This document shows, one piece after another, positions 27,257-37,061 of a stretch of DNA of 60,000 bases. A program made the position numbers and the translations under genes. This stretch comes from Symsagittifera roscoffensis (taxonomy: Eukaryota > Xenacoelomorpha > Acoela > Convolutidae). A model generated the notes under the pieces. It had not been told where the DNA came from and did not search any database. It saw nothing but the letters and a program-made list of their open reading frames with translations. The first letter of the stretch is position 1; every line of letters begins with the position of its first letter. The stretch spans positions 44,747,467 to 44,807,466 of the forward strand of contig NC_087070.1 in assembly GCF_963678635.1 (NCBI RefSeq). The letters are read 5' to 3'.

Positions 27257-29907
27257 CCAGACCCAGAGTAGGCTTTCGCATCGGCTGTCCTTTTGTCAAG
27301 CCTCCTTTTTTGTCTAATTTGCGCCTGTTGCGTGTTCCTCCTGCAAAAGTCATTGAGGTCCTGCTGTCTTCTAATAACATCCCGCACGTACGTTTGCGGT
27401 GCTGTCCTCTTCCCCTCATATTCAGGGTAGAAAAACGTCAACGGGAGCGCTTTTTCATGACCCGTTAACATCATGTGTGGACTTATTCCCGTGGTGGAAT
27501 GCTCCGTGCTGTTGTAAGCACCCATCACTTGCGGCAAGTGCTTGTCCCAGTCATCCATGTAACGCGAGCAATAGACTCTCAGCATGGATACCAGTGTGCG
27601 ATTTTGCCTCTCGACTAGGCCATTTGTTTGTGGGTGATAAGTGGTCGAGTGGGCCTGCGCTACTTGCGACCTTTTCATTAACTCCTTCGTGAGATCACCC
27701 ACGAATGCTTTGCCATTGCCCGATTGGAACGTGATAGGGCAGCCATGCCTCGCTATCCACACATTTATCAAATGATCACATGTTTCTTCCGCCGATGCTA
27801 TCATGCAGGGTGCTGCTTCCGCATGCTTCGTAAAATGGTCGATCATTACCAGCACCTGATTATAGCCCGTTGCTGTCATGCAGATTTTCTGATGATCAAT
27901 TTGCACCACTTCGTTGAAACCTGAAGACTCTATTGACTGTAGGGGGAACCTTAGTTTCCTGAGATCCTTCGCCTGCTGACATGACAGGCATGCGGCGATC
28001 CACTTCTCACAAGCCTTCTTCAATCCCGGCCATTCGAATCGTTTCTGTATCCTGTTATACACTTTGTCCACGCCTTGATGGCCCATCTGATCATGTGAGC
28101 GAAAGAGCAATTCGGTCTGGTACAACTGTGGTAACACTATTGAATTGTATTTATAGAGGACCTTGTCCTCCTCTTTTCGTTTGCAGGCTACGATTCCGTC
28201 CTTGTTCAGGCACAACAAGTCGTTTCGCTTCAGGTAGAATTGCTTCAAGATCTTGTAGCTGTCTTCTTCCAAGTCTCCCTTGTCAGGTGCTCCATTCTCG
28301 ATCCATCTCTTCAGACTGCTCGTCATTCTATCATTTCGTTGAGCCCTTAGGAGATCCGACAGCCTGTACCTGGCTTTCAAATACGTCTTTACCACGTTCA
28401 TTTGCCCACTCATTATCTCCGGAGCATGGGCATCGTCCATCAACTTGACACACCATATCTTTTTCAAAGGCGTCGCTTCCTGCACAGATGGTTCCAGATT
28501 GGTACGGACGACCGTACCATGTGGCAGCAATATGGTTGGGCGTTTCGAAACTGCTATCAGCTCGAGCTCGTCTGCGGCATTATCTAACACAGTGCCCTCT
28601 TCATCTGAGGTGTATCTGTCCCTGTCTGGATCCTGATGCGTTTCTCGGTCCAGCCCACGCTGCTTCCAGTCTACCAATAAGGAGTGGATTGCGATCTCTG
28701 ACATATCGGAATTGGAAGTTGTTTCAGATGTGTTGTCCCAGGACTGGGGCCTCGAGTCAACACTTGAGTCGACTGATTCCCCAACATCATATTCCAAGTT
28801 GTCTGAGATGTTTCTCGACTCCCCGGACAAAACTCTGTCCATCGGTCGCTTCGAACCCGACTCCCCGAACAAAATTCTGCCCCTAGGTTGTCTAGTCAAC
28901 CTCTCCCCGGACAAAACGTCCTGCACGGGCTGAAAGGTGTCTGACTCCTCAGACGAGTCGTCTTTGACTGGCTCGAAGGTATCAGACTCCCCGGACATTG
29001 TCTCGTCCACGGACGAACAATCTGGGCTCGGCTCATATTCTTCTTTTGCTTCCGTGAAGTGCACTCTCCTCGTGAAGCTAGATTTCGACTTAATCCTGAC
29101 TTCCTCAGTGGTTTGGTTCTGATTCAGTGTTCCATATTCAGTGAACAAAGTTCTCAATAAGACCTCCTTAGGCATCGAGCTCACCAGTTGGTTGACTATC
29201 GACCTGCAATCCCGTTCAACGCCTCGGCTGCGAATGGACAATGGCCTCTTCTCTGTTCTCTCGGTGACAGTCAACCGCTGCATGGTCTCCATCCACTCAC
29301 GATCATGCCTATCCACTTCCCTATCCAACAAGTCACGGAGCTTTCCCATGACGTCCGGCGCCACGTTCACCGTCCTGTTCAATAGAGCCATACTGTTTAT
29401 ACCTAGTCTGGTAAGTTCCTGCTTTACCAAGTTGGATCGGACTAGCAGATCCAGCGTAACGGGCTCGCCTCTGGCTAAAAGCTTTATCTCCGCGACCGTC
29501 TCCACTGGAAGGTCAGGGTGTCCGGGTATAGGATGCCCTGATCTGTCTAACCACCTAGTAAGTGGCAGTTTGTCGTAGGTTTCTTTGTCCAGAAAGGAAA
29601 ACCCGTCTTTGATTTCTGATTGGTTAGCCTGTTTCTCCTCGAGGCGCTCATAAAATTCTGTCTTTTTACTGAGGCTATCTGCGTTCTGGTGCTTGTCAAG
29701 GTTACGGTGCTCTATGATCATGTGGTATCCATCTAGGCGCACGATCCAACGACCAATATAACTTTGGTCCATCGAATAGGTTTTCAGCCAGGCAAGAGCA
29801 CGATTATCCACACGTAACTTGAAGGGAGCACTCCCCAAGTAGGCTCTGTATTTTTCCACGAAAGTGATCACCGCAAACATCTCCGCTTTTGGTGCGCCGT
29901 ACTTCAT
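27211..29907 (-). CDS. pol: RNase H end, LSGE linker and integrase (copy B)
   Basis: It starts inside RNase H after a private TAG at 29980-29982; the true frame is continuous with the RT ORF. RNase H keeps the acidic VDNRAL position that copy A lost. The linker from about residue 290 has five LSGE-type units (SGES, SGER, FGES), several encoded by TTGTCCGGGGAG. Integrase has HDQMGHQG and CLSCQ zinc ligands and the triad in QIDHQK, FQSGNGK and LVERQN. The second triad Asp reads Gly here (QSGNGK), whereas copy A has Asp, so this integrase is probably inactive. The last 15 residues are out of frame after a deletion. Confidence 0.9.
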   Translation of the reverse strand: MKYGAPKAEMFAVITFVEKYRAYLGSAPFKLRVDNRALAWLKTYSMDQSYIGRWIVRLDGYHMIIEHRNLDKHQNADSLSKKTEFYERLEEKQANQSEIKDGFSFLDKETYDKLPLTRWLDRSGHPIPGHPDLPVETVAEIKLLARGEPVTLDLLVRSNLVKQELTRLGINSMALLNRTVNVAPDVMGKLRDLLDREVDRHDREWMETMQRLTVTERTEKRPLSIRSRGVERDCRSIVNQLVSSMPKEVLLRTLFTEYGTLNQNQTTEEVRIKSKSSFTRRVHFTEAKEEYEPSPDCSSVDETMSGESDTFEPVKDDSSEESDTFQPVQDVLSGERLTRQPRGRILFGESGSKRPMDRVLSGESRNISDNLEYDVGESVDSSVDSRPQSWDNTSETTSNSDMSEIAIHSLLVDWKQRGLDRETHQDPDRDRYTSDEEGTVLDNAADELELIAVSKRPTILLPHGTVVRTNLEPSVQEATPLKKIWCVKLMDDAHAPEIMSGQMNVVKTYLKARYRLSDLLRAQRNDRMTSSLKRWIENGAPDKGDLEEDSYKILKQFYLKRNDLLCLNKDGIVACKRKEEDKVLYKYNSIVLPQLYQTELLFRSHDQMGHQGVDKVYNRIQKRFEWPGLKKACEKWIAACLSCQQAKDLRKLRFPLQSIESSGFNEVVQIDHQKICMTATGYNQVLVMIDHFTKHAEAAPCMIASAEETCDHLINVWIARHGCPITFQSGNGKAFVGDLTKELMKRSQVAQAHSTTYHPQTNGLVERQNRTLVSMLRVYCSRYMDDWDKHLPQVMGAYNSTEHSTTGISPHMMLTGHEKALPLTFFYPEYEGKRTAPQTYVRDVIRRQQDLNDFCRRNTQQAQIRQKRRLDKRTADAKAYSGSGCSRKWFHQKEPRNY

Positions 29908-29979
29908 TTCAGTATCACTCAGGATTTTACTCCCGTAGGCTATCGGACGAAGAACCGTTCTCCCGTTCCACTCCTGCTC

Positions 29980-30171
29980 CTAGTGAAGTATGCCCGATAT
30001 CGCAACCACTGATGCATCCGTGTCCAGCACGAACATCCCCTTCTCTGTTGGCATGCCGAGGACCGGTGCCTCACAAAGTTCACGTTTGATGTTTTCAAAT
30101 GAAACTTGTGCCTCATCAGTCCAAGTGAACTTTTTGCCCTTGTTTCTCATCAACCTCTGCATGGGGTATAT
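29980..30171 (-). pseudogene. RT-RNase H junction between two private stops (copy B)
   Basis: This is the same frame as the flanking Pol ORFs. The upstream TAA (30172) aligns with a Lys codon and the downstream TAG (29980) with a Gln codon of copy A. It encodes the start of RNase H, including the LDTDASVVAISG strand with the first catalytic Asp. Confidence 0.75.
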
Positions 30172-32385
30172 TTAGTCAGCATACCCCTTGATGAACTCTC
30201 GATAATAATTAGCGAATCCCAAAAAACTCATCAGCTGTGTATCTGTTTTAGGTGCCTTCCAGGTCAGCACCGCTTCAACCGCTTCGGGATCTGGTCTCAC
30301 TCCATGTTTGTCAACAAGGCGGCCCAGATACTTTATGAAATCCCTGAGAATTTCACACTTAGAGGGTTTACATTTCAGACCCGCCTGCTTCATGCAAGAA
30401 AACACCTCCTCCAACCTCTCTATGTGGTCTTCTAAGGTTGGTGTTGCAATCACGACATCATCGACATAACACATGATGAGATTCCCGTATTTCTTAGTGA
30501 CGCTCGTGAGTGCCTGGGCCATCAGTCGCTGGAATGTGGCCGTCGCGTTGCACAATCCGAATGGCATCCTCTTCCAATGGAACAATCCCAGCTCACACGC
30601 GAAGCCTGTTTTCTCTCGATCCTGCTTTCTGAGTGGCACTTGCCAGAACGCAGAGCCCAAATCCAACGTCGTGAAGAACTTCGCGTCTCCCAGCTTGGAT
30701 AGGCGCTCATCGATGCGGGGAATCGGGTATGCGTCCTTTATAGTCACTGCGCTCAGATAACGGAAATTACAACAAAATCTGAGTTGTCCCCCTTTCTTTT
30801 TCGCCATGACCACGCCACAAGCCCATGGGGACTTCGACGGCTCGATCATGTCGTATTCGATTAACATCTCGATTTCCTTCCTACACGCTTCTGACTTGTT
30901 TGGGTTCATTCTTCTCGCCCCTTCCCTATGAGGTACCGAGCCCTCTTCTATCTCAATCTCGTGTTCTACAAAATTACAACAGCCTATGTCGGCCTTATGT
31001 TTCGAAAAAACGTCTGCGTTCCGATTTAGCACCGCTCTGAGCGAATCTAGTTCCTTGTCTGATATTTTTCCCTTCAGATGTTCTATCTCAGGTAGGACAG
31101 GTTTATTCGCTGCAAACTCTGCTTCTGTCGGCCTCTCAGGAATGTTGAAACAACTAGACAGCCCATCATCTGTTTCCGACTTCATTGAAAACAATTTCCT
31201 AGAAGATTTCAATTCATTCACTCTCTTCATTATACATTCTTGGTTCGCATGTAATGGACATTTAGTTACATCAAACTTTTTCAAGTTCTCCACACTCTGA
31301 AAGTCTGTGTTCAGAGGCAAAGCGTAGCCAAGTTTCTTTCCCCTCTGTATTGTCACTGTTGTTGCTTCTGTGTTCAATAACACACTCACACACAGTCCGC
31401 TCTGAGTGAGTGAGAAGCTTCTTCCTAAAATAGCCGAGCTTTTACTGTTTGGATTTGGTACCAGACACACCTGTCTTTCATTGCTGAGTTCATTCAAGTT
31501 CCTCATCCTAAACGTCGCTACTACGGCTTGGTTTGGTTTTAATCTAACTTTTGGATCCAGAAAAATCGGCACCTTGGTCTGGTTAATTAAGATCTTATTA
31601 AGGGGTCTCTTTTCATACTTTCTCTCAGGATCCTTGATCCTAATCAACCCGTCATTGAGATCGATCGTGACATCAAAGTTGCGAACGAAATCCCTTCCTA
31701 AGATAAACTGATCGGATTCGTCCAAATTCTCCACTACTAGGAAGCTCATCCAAAGATGTCTTCCTCCGAGCTGCAGTGAAATGATCGGGGTTCGTCCAGT
31801 CACATAGATTGCTCCCTGATTGGCCGCTGCCAACCTGATGTTTGTCGGTATGAGATCCGACCTCTCGAAAACCATGTCGGTCCAAGTTTTGAATGGCATG
31901 ACACTGACCACTGCTCCCGTGTCTAGCAGTCCCTTTACTGAAAGTTGTCTGCCTTGCACGTCCAGCACGTGCGCAGCCAGATCGGCCTCGCAACCTATGT
32001 GCACCGCATCCTGTTCGAGCATCGCGTTGTGTCCGATTCGTCTAACCTTCAGCTCCTCTTGACCAATGTATATCCGGCCAATTTGATCGTTCGCGTCAGT
32101 TATGTGAGCTTTCGTGTAGATATTGATGCCATCCACATTCATTAGGATCGGGTAAGGGCCATGGACATCGATATAATGCCCATCCACTTTCATCAGCCTC
32201 GGTCCTCCCGTTGTGAGCAGCGCTCGCACTGCCCTAGAGTCCAGTTTGGGATATTTCTCCTTCAGGTAGTCGGCATAGATGTCCAGGTGGACTAGTGTAA
32301 TTTCGGATGGTTCACTCAAGTTCTTGACCACCTGGTGCCCTGCGACTGAGATGATGGACATTATTTTGGTCCCCTCCCTCGTCAT
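30172..32385 (-). CDS. pol: Pol: aspartic protease and reverse transcriptase (copy B)
   Basis: The protease has the LLDTGAVVSV active-site strand with DTG at 155-157 and the ILGRDF strand near 230. Retropepsins work as dimers with one DTG per chain. The reverse transcriptase follows, with MAKKKGGQLRFCCNF, the LDLGSAFWQV aspartate, MPFGLCNATATF and YVDD at 640-643. The pol frame is open upstream of ATG 32385 to about 32490, in the -1 frame relative to gag. TAA 30172 is private. Identity with copy A in the shared RT region is over 90% by eye, so the two copies share a recent pol ancestor. Confidence 0.92.
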   Translation of the reverse strand: MTREGTKIMSIISVAGHQVVKNLSEPSEITLVHLDIYADYLKEKYPKLDSRAVRALLTTGGPRLMKVDGHYIDVHGPYPILMNVDGINIYTKAHITDANDQIGRIYIGQEELKVRRIGHNAMLEQDAVHIGCEADLAAHVLDVQGRQLSVKGLLDTGAVVSVMPFKTWTDMVFERSDLIPTNIRLAAANQGAIYVTGRTPIISLQLGGRHLWMSFLVVENLDESDQFILGRDFVRNFDVTIDLNDGLIRIKDPERKYEKRPLNKILINQTKVPIFLDPKVRLKPNQAVVATFRMRNLNELSNERQVCLVPNPNSKSSAILGRSFSLTQSGLCVSVLLNTEATTVTIQRGKKLGYALPLNTDFQSVENLKKFDVTKCPLHANQECIMKRVNELKSSRKLFSMKSETDDGLSSCFNIPERPTEAEFAANKPVLPEIEHLKGKISDKELDSLRAVLNRNADVFSKHKADIGCCNFVEHEIEIEEGSVPHREGARRMNPNKSEACRKEIEMLIEYDMIEPSKSPWACGVVMAKKKGGQLRFCCNFRYLSAVTIKDAYPIPRIDERLSKLGDAKFFTTLDLGSAFWQVPLRKQDREKTGFACELGLFHWKRMPFGLCNATATFQRLMAQALTSVTKKYGNLIMCYVDDVVIATPTLEDHIERLEEVFSCMKQAGLKCKPSKCEILRDFIKYLGRLVDKHGVRPDPEAVEAVLTWKAPKTDTQLMSFLGFANYYREFIKGYAD

Positions 32386-32450
32386 GCCAAAAGTCTTACC
32401 AGATATAACGTTCAGTTTTAGTCCCTGTTTCCTGGGTTCCTCTTTGTCTT

Positions 32451-33356
32451 CTACTTTCGTCGTTTTATCCAGAATATTGAAACTTTCCCGTAACTTTCAT
32501 AATTGCTGTAACGGTTTTGCGCCCTCGGTTTTATGAGTAAATACTCGCGTGACTTCATGCGCAAATCGTCGGGCGTGGGTACCTGGTCAAGCGACAGGGT
32601 GAAGTGTGTGGCCAACATCGTCTTCAACTCCTCACTCCTTACTCCGTCCATGAACCTCGAAGCAATCGCCAAGTTTCGCTCGGATATTCTCTCATCTGGG
32701 TTGCTTCTCCTCCTAAGCCATTCAAGGTCGTCCAAAAATTTATCTATGGATTCGTCATCTCTTTGACGCCTCTTCTCGAACTTCACCATAGCCTGGTGCC
32801 CTTGTACTCCAGAGCCGAAACGATTCAGCAGGATGTCGAATATCTTGCGAGCGCTGTCTCTCTCATTGGCTCTTTTCGCCATTACACAACTTAATGCAGT
32901 GCCCTCCAGGTTGCTCGTCAGCGCGCTGCACTCTTGTTTCTTGGAGAGATTCTCTTCCTCAAAGTGTAACTTCATCACCTCTATCCAAGTATCAATGCAG
33001 CCGTCTGACTCGTCTTTATATGACTTCGGCTTTTTCAGTGTCCTTCTTGACCTCTCTCCTCTCTCGGTTGACTTCGAGAGCTTGGTGATGAATGTTTCGA
33101 GAGATCTATTCAGAGGCTCAAACATCGAGGCATACATCGTTGTGTCCTGTGAGACTGTAGTCAGATCTGGTACTGAACTGACTTGTGGCACGGTTGGCAA
33201 CCTTGTCTCCGGGATAGCATCTGCCTCTGGCGGGACTGGATTCGTCCAGCCAGGCCTAGACGGGGCTGCCCTTGGCCGCTCCTTGTTTCTAGGTTCGTAG
33301 CTCGTTCTCGAGCCTTGCTGAACCATTGCTGCCTGTACCATCTCCATCATTCGCAT
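32451..33356 (-). CDS. gag: Gag, capsid-like part (copy B)
   Basis: The middle (residues about 120-250) has the pattern of the retrotransposon gag capsid family: a Trp-led helix WIEVMKLHFEEENL, a hydrophobic SALTSNLEGTALSCV helix, FDILLNRFGSG, and FEKRRQRDDESIDKFLDDLEWLRRR. Capsids of this family package the element RNA. No CCHC zinc knuckle is visible. The listed ATG is where the frame reopens; the upstream part is in another frame after a shift near 33350. The stop overlaps the pol frame, which lies at -1, as in many Gypsy elements that use frameshifting. Confidence 0.82.
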   Translation of the reverse strand: MRMMEMVQAAMVQQGSRTSYEPRNKERPRAAPSRPGWTNPVPPEADAIPETRLPTVPQVSSVPDLTTVSQDTTMYASMFEPLNRSLETFITKLSKSTERGERSRRTLKKPKSYKDESDGCIDTWIEVMKLHFEEENLSKKQECSALTSNLEGTALSCVMAKRANERDSARKIFDILLNRFGSGVQGHQAMVKFEKRRQRDDESIDKFLDDLEWLRRRSNPDERISERNLAIASRFMDGVRSEELKTMLATHFTLSLDQVPTPDDLRMKSREYLLIKPRAQNRYSNYESYGKVSIFWIKRRK

Positions 33357-34647
33357 GGCGTGAGCGCTCCCTTGGGTTGGAACGCTCCTGCCAATTACTC
33401 CCAGTCAGGATCGCGTCAAGCTTCCGCATCATTAAGTCAGACTTTGCATCTAACCTTTTCTCCAGGCTAGTCATTGTGTGGGCGTAGGTACTATCATGAT
33501 CGTTCAACAATCGTTCGATCTCCCTGGTCATCCTAGCCTCTCTTTCGTATGACTCCTTGTTTGCCTGTGCCAGGCTCTCCGCCAGGCATTGATCGGTGTT
33601 GCGAATCAACTGAGCCTGATCAACCCTCGCCTGCGACTTCACGTGCGTTAGTTCGTCTCTCAGATTCTCTTGACCTTTGTGAGCTCTCTCATCAACCTGA
33701 TCTATTCTTTTAGTCATGTCCCGTCTCAGTTCATCTAGACCATTCATCACGCCAGCGAACATGTCACTTATGTCGCCAGTGGCCCCAAATGACGGGGTTA
33801 GTCCCAGAGAAGATGAGGTCAACTGCGGCTGCAGCCTGGTGCTTGATGACGCACCGCCTTTTTGCTTGCTCATCGACTTCATTAACCTGTCGAAGGTTGA
33901 TGACGCTCCCATCGTTATCCCATCTGACATGGACCTGGTCGACGAGGCTGACGACGCCTTCTTGCTCATATCGTTCCTTGGGCACAGTGTGAAGTTCACA
34001 TCCGGATGGGCTATCTCCGGGTAGTCATAACTGGAAGTTAAACCTCCAGTTGGTAGTGACGCCATGCGCTCGTCGTACAAAGACTTCCAACTCTTCTTGG
34101 CCTTCGAACCCGGTTGTTCTTCACTCGGGCTTATACTCGACATCATCGCGTTGTTGCTCTGCTTGGCCAGAGATGAGTAGGTACTAGCCGAATGTGAATA
34201 TTCTCCCCTCCACCTATGACTCTTGGTCTCCGATTTGGACATACCCTTGAATAACACTTCCTCTCGCGGCTCGACCTCGGAACGCTCCGAGGTCTCCTCC
34301 GTCCTCTCGACTTCCTCCCGCTCGAGGTCCTCGCTCGGCTCAAAGTCGGGTCGAATGAGCGTCTGTTCTACCTCGTCAAAGGGGTCCACAAGCGTTTCGC
34401 TCGCGGTTCCGGCTTCGGCACTCCGCCTTTGATCGCCATCGAGGTTTTTCTCGCTCCTTAATCTCATTTCGCTCACTGAAAGATCAGGTTGACCTTTAGT
34501 CGATTCGGTTTCGGCAAACACGTCGGAGGCGCTGCTAAACGAAGACTGGCTACGCCTAGTGTTAAATTTTTGCGTGCTGCCCTTGCTCAGCCTGGGAATC
34601 TTAGTAGTCGATCCTAACGAGTCCCTGCGCTGCATGCTTTGTGACAA
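33289..34647 (-). CDS. gag: Gag, N-terminal part with coiled coil (copy B)
   Basis: It starts at ATG 34647, the first ATG after the leader. The first 250 residues are Ser- and Glu-rich and probably disordered. Residues about 300-425 have heptad-like charge and hydrophobic spacing (MNGLDELRRDMTKRIDQVDE and following), a likely coiled coil before the capsid. The last residues after about 430 are out of frame, because homology passes to the 33356 ORF. No enzyme motif is seen. Confidence 0.75.
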   Translation of the reverse strand: MSQSMQRRDSLGSTTKIPRLSKGSTQKFNTRRSQSSFSSASDVFAETESTKGQPDLSVSEMRLRSEKNLDGDQRRSAEAGTASETLVDPFDEVEQTLIRPDFEPSEDLEREEVERTEETSERSEVEPREEVLFKGMSKSETKSHRWRGEYSHSASTYSSLAKQSNNAMMSSISPSEEQPGSKAKKSWKSLYDERMASLPTGGLTSSYDYPEIAHPDVNFTLCPRNDMSKKASSASSTRSMSDGITMGASSTFDRLMKSMSKQKGGASSSTRLQPQLTSSSLGLTPSFGATGDISDMFAGVMNGLDELRRDMTKRIDQVDERAHKGQENLRDELTHVKSQARVDQAQLIRNTDQCLAESLAQANKESYEREARMTREIERLLNDHDSTYAHTMTSLEKRLDAKSDLMMRKLDAILTGSNWQERSNPRERSRHANDGDGTGSNGSARLENELRT

Positions 34648-35040
34648 AAAACAATATTCGTATGTCGAAAAGTCAGTATCAATCTCTTAGGTTTCTCAAT
34701 GACAATCTTAGTGACTCAGCTAGAGTTTCACACACACAGGGCCTGCTCAGTATTGATATAATGCTAACTCAACCCTGTCGTATAGTATAACAGTATCACA
34801 AAATTTTCACAAGATATAATCAACACACAAAACACAATAGATAATCAGATAAGAATATCCTACAGGCGACCGCGACCTTTTGTCAGTATCAATTTATTGC
34901 CACACAATTTATCAAGTCACTGCTTTGTTAAAATTAAACAATCTTTGATAAAAGGCAGTGATGATTCAGAAACAGATCAATAAAACTTAGTCTTAAAGAA
35001 AAAGACTTCCCCCAATCGGAACGATCCGAAAGAACAAAGC
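34648..35040 (-). other. Leader upstream of gag (copy B)
   Basis: This is AT-rich and non-coding on both strands, between the gag ATG and the duplicated hairpin units. It is probably 5' untranslated sequence of the element. No primer-binding site could be placed with confidence. Confidence 0.45.
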
Positions 35041-35044
35041 CCAG

Positions 35045-35340
35045 GACACAGTCTTCTCAAGTGGGTGTGTATTTGCCTAATACACCCACCGAGGTCTTCT
35101 TTTAGGTGCCCTGCGATTGCCCGAGCTGTCCTATTAAGTGGCTCAAGGCAACCTCTGATCGAAAATTTCTAAAGTCTATGAAAAAGCTCTCCCACACCCG
35201 GACTGCTCCAAGTGCACGAGAGTAGGGAATAACTTTTCTTCTCAAGTGAGTGTGTATTTGCCTAATACACTCACCGAGGTCCTCTTTTATTTGTTCCCGT
35301 ATTGCCCGAACTTTCCTATTAATTAGCTCAAGGCAACCAC
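35045..35340 (-). repeat. Two tandem leader units, about 185-bp period, each with a hairpin
   Basis: Two diverged copies lie at about 35052-35152 and 35237-35338, each holding TCTTCTCAAGTG, a hairpin, ACCGAGGTC, and GCTCAAGGCAACC. The hairpins are GTGGGTG...CACCCAC (35061-35089) and GTGAGTG...CACTCAC (35246-35274). The single base that differs in one arm is matched by a compensating change in the other arm. This suggests selection on structure in the leader RNA. Confidence 0.7.
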
Positions 35341-37061
35341 ACAACCAAAATCACAATCAAAAAAAATTTTGTTCGGGTACTTCTGATACACCCGATCTAG
35401 AATCCAAAGTTGATCAAAAGTTTCCGGGTCAAAGTGGGCTCCTATGATCCGAATAAGCACGCCTAATATCCTAATACGATTTTAATTAAATGGATATTTT
35501 CCGTTTCCCAAATTGCCGCAGAAGGTTTCCTCAAGTTTCTAACAAGGAAGGTTGTTTAGAAAGTTTAAGACACTCCGGAGGGTTACTTCGGAGGGTTGTT
35601 AAGACACTTAGCCTACTTCGGAGGGTACCTTAATCACCCAAGTTACTTGGGAGGGTCCCCTTAAATTTACTAAGGAGGGTCAATAAGATGCTTAATGTGC
35701 TCCGGAGGGTTGCTTCGGAGGGTTACCTTCAAAATGTTCAAATTTCTGAACCTCACTTAGAAGGGCCTTCAATTAACTTCAGGAAGCGTCAAAACAAGCT
35801 AAATTCTCTAGGGGAGGCTGTTTTAACTTCTTTGGATGATCTCGTGGAAATTTTCCACTAAGGAGGGTTGCTAAGGGGTTTAGCTGACTCCGGAGGGTTA
35901 CTTCGGAGGGTTCCCCAAAAATCAAAAAAAAAAATAAGCTATGTTACCGCAATAAAGTCTCTAAAAGCGGTCCACCTGGCTTAAAATTAGGTTGGCTGAC
36001 ACGGTCAACCTTCCCAGTTGGATAAAAAGGTGTTTTGATAAAATTTTCTGCCGCTCGGAGGGTTACCTGTGATTTGGACCCTCCGAACCAACAAATTCTA
36101 AAAAAATTTTCTTTTCCGAGATTTTCAACCCAAAAACGGTTGCGGTCCGGAGAAGTGGTCTAAAACGTCGACTTATGGTACCAAAATTATCCCGATCGGT
36201 TGGCTAGTCTTTGAGAAATTGCCAAAAACGTGTTTGTCCAAATGGCCTTTTTTTTACCACCTATATAGGTTCTGAGAAACTTTTTCCGCAATTTCTATTG
36301 AAAGTGCCTAAAAATAATTGAAACGAGCGTAGTAGCCCTGTACGGCACTGGAATAATGCAAAAAACCGGACCAAAATTGGTTTGGAGACAAAAATTTGGC
36401 CAATAACTATCAAATTTGGACCCTCCGATTCCTTCCTTTTCCAATCCTTAAGTCGTTAGCTCTGTCCACGGAGCTAATCGGAGGGTTACTCAAAAATTTT
36501 TCTGGCAGCCGAGCACATTATGCTAGCACGCTCCTAATACAAAAAATTTTATTGCTCTAACTCTAAAAACTCAAAAACTCGATCCCCAAAACAGATTGAC
36601 AAAATTCAGAAAATTATCAAAATTTTGACCGAAAAATTTTGGTTTTTTCCAACTTTTACTGAGTCTTTCCTCACGCGGTTTCTTTACTTAGGGGGATTGA
36701 ACTAGGTAGCTACTCCCTATATAAAAGCTTTTTGCTGTTCGGAAAAGCTCGGATATCCAAAAATTTGAGGGTCTATAGTTTGTCAAAAATCAGTAAATTT
36801 CGACAAAATTTGGGTGTTTCTTGGGTCTAAATAGGAGATAAGTAATATATAGTAAGGACAATAATCTATTAGTAGTCGTTAATGAATAGTACTATACCCT
36901 CCTTTGCACCAAAATACCCGAATTAAGACCCTTAACTCGGAAATTTGTAATCGATGGAGGGTACAATCGGACCGCGCCAATCGTGCCCCCCACCACTTAA
37001 GTTTTAATGAAATAGTACCCGAACGATACTAAAATTGCTTCAACGATACCCAACAGTCGTT
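35341..37061. repeat. GGAGGGT-rich non-coding tract
   Basis: There are no credible frames. The 7-mer GGAGGGT or its complement ACCCTCC recurs more than fifteen times. It is densest at 35570-35910, where a doublet of the form CTCCGGAGGGTTRCTTCGG occurs at about 35573, 35700 and 35889. Single copies continue in both orientations to 37061 and into the following block. The tract may be a diverged LTR or leader of another element. Confidence 0.6.

Larger units (their letters stand above)
15745..35340 (-). mobile_element. Giant Ty3/Gypsy-like LTR retrotransposon, copy B
   Basis: Read on the minus strand the order is leader with duplicated hairpin, gag, protease, RT, RNase H, integrase, macro-like domain, spacer, polyprotein 2, 3' UTR and partial LTR. 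Gag start to polyprotein 2 stop is 18.2 kb, which shows the full internal size that copy A lacks. Breaks are private to this copy: a shift near 33350, TAA 30172, TAG 29980, a deletion near 27265, TAA 26792, shifts near 26575, 24320, 23500, 22520 and 19490, TAG 18865 and TAA 18292. No 5' LTR of matching orientation was found upstream of the leader. Confidence 0.9.

Noticed and set aside
35570-35910. A CRISPR-like or satellite array of GGAGGGT units
   Set aside because: Spacing is irregular, units are too short and both orientations occur; the context is a eukaryotic genome.
35341-37061. The 5' LTR of copy B
   Set aside because: It has no match to the LTR in the needed orientation, and the GTCCGGGGAGTATGTG block is absent. 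It is left as an unassigned repeat tract.
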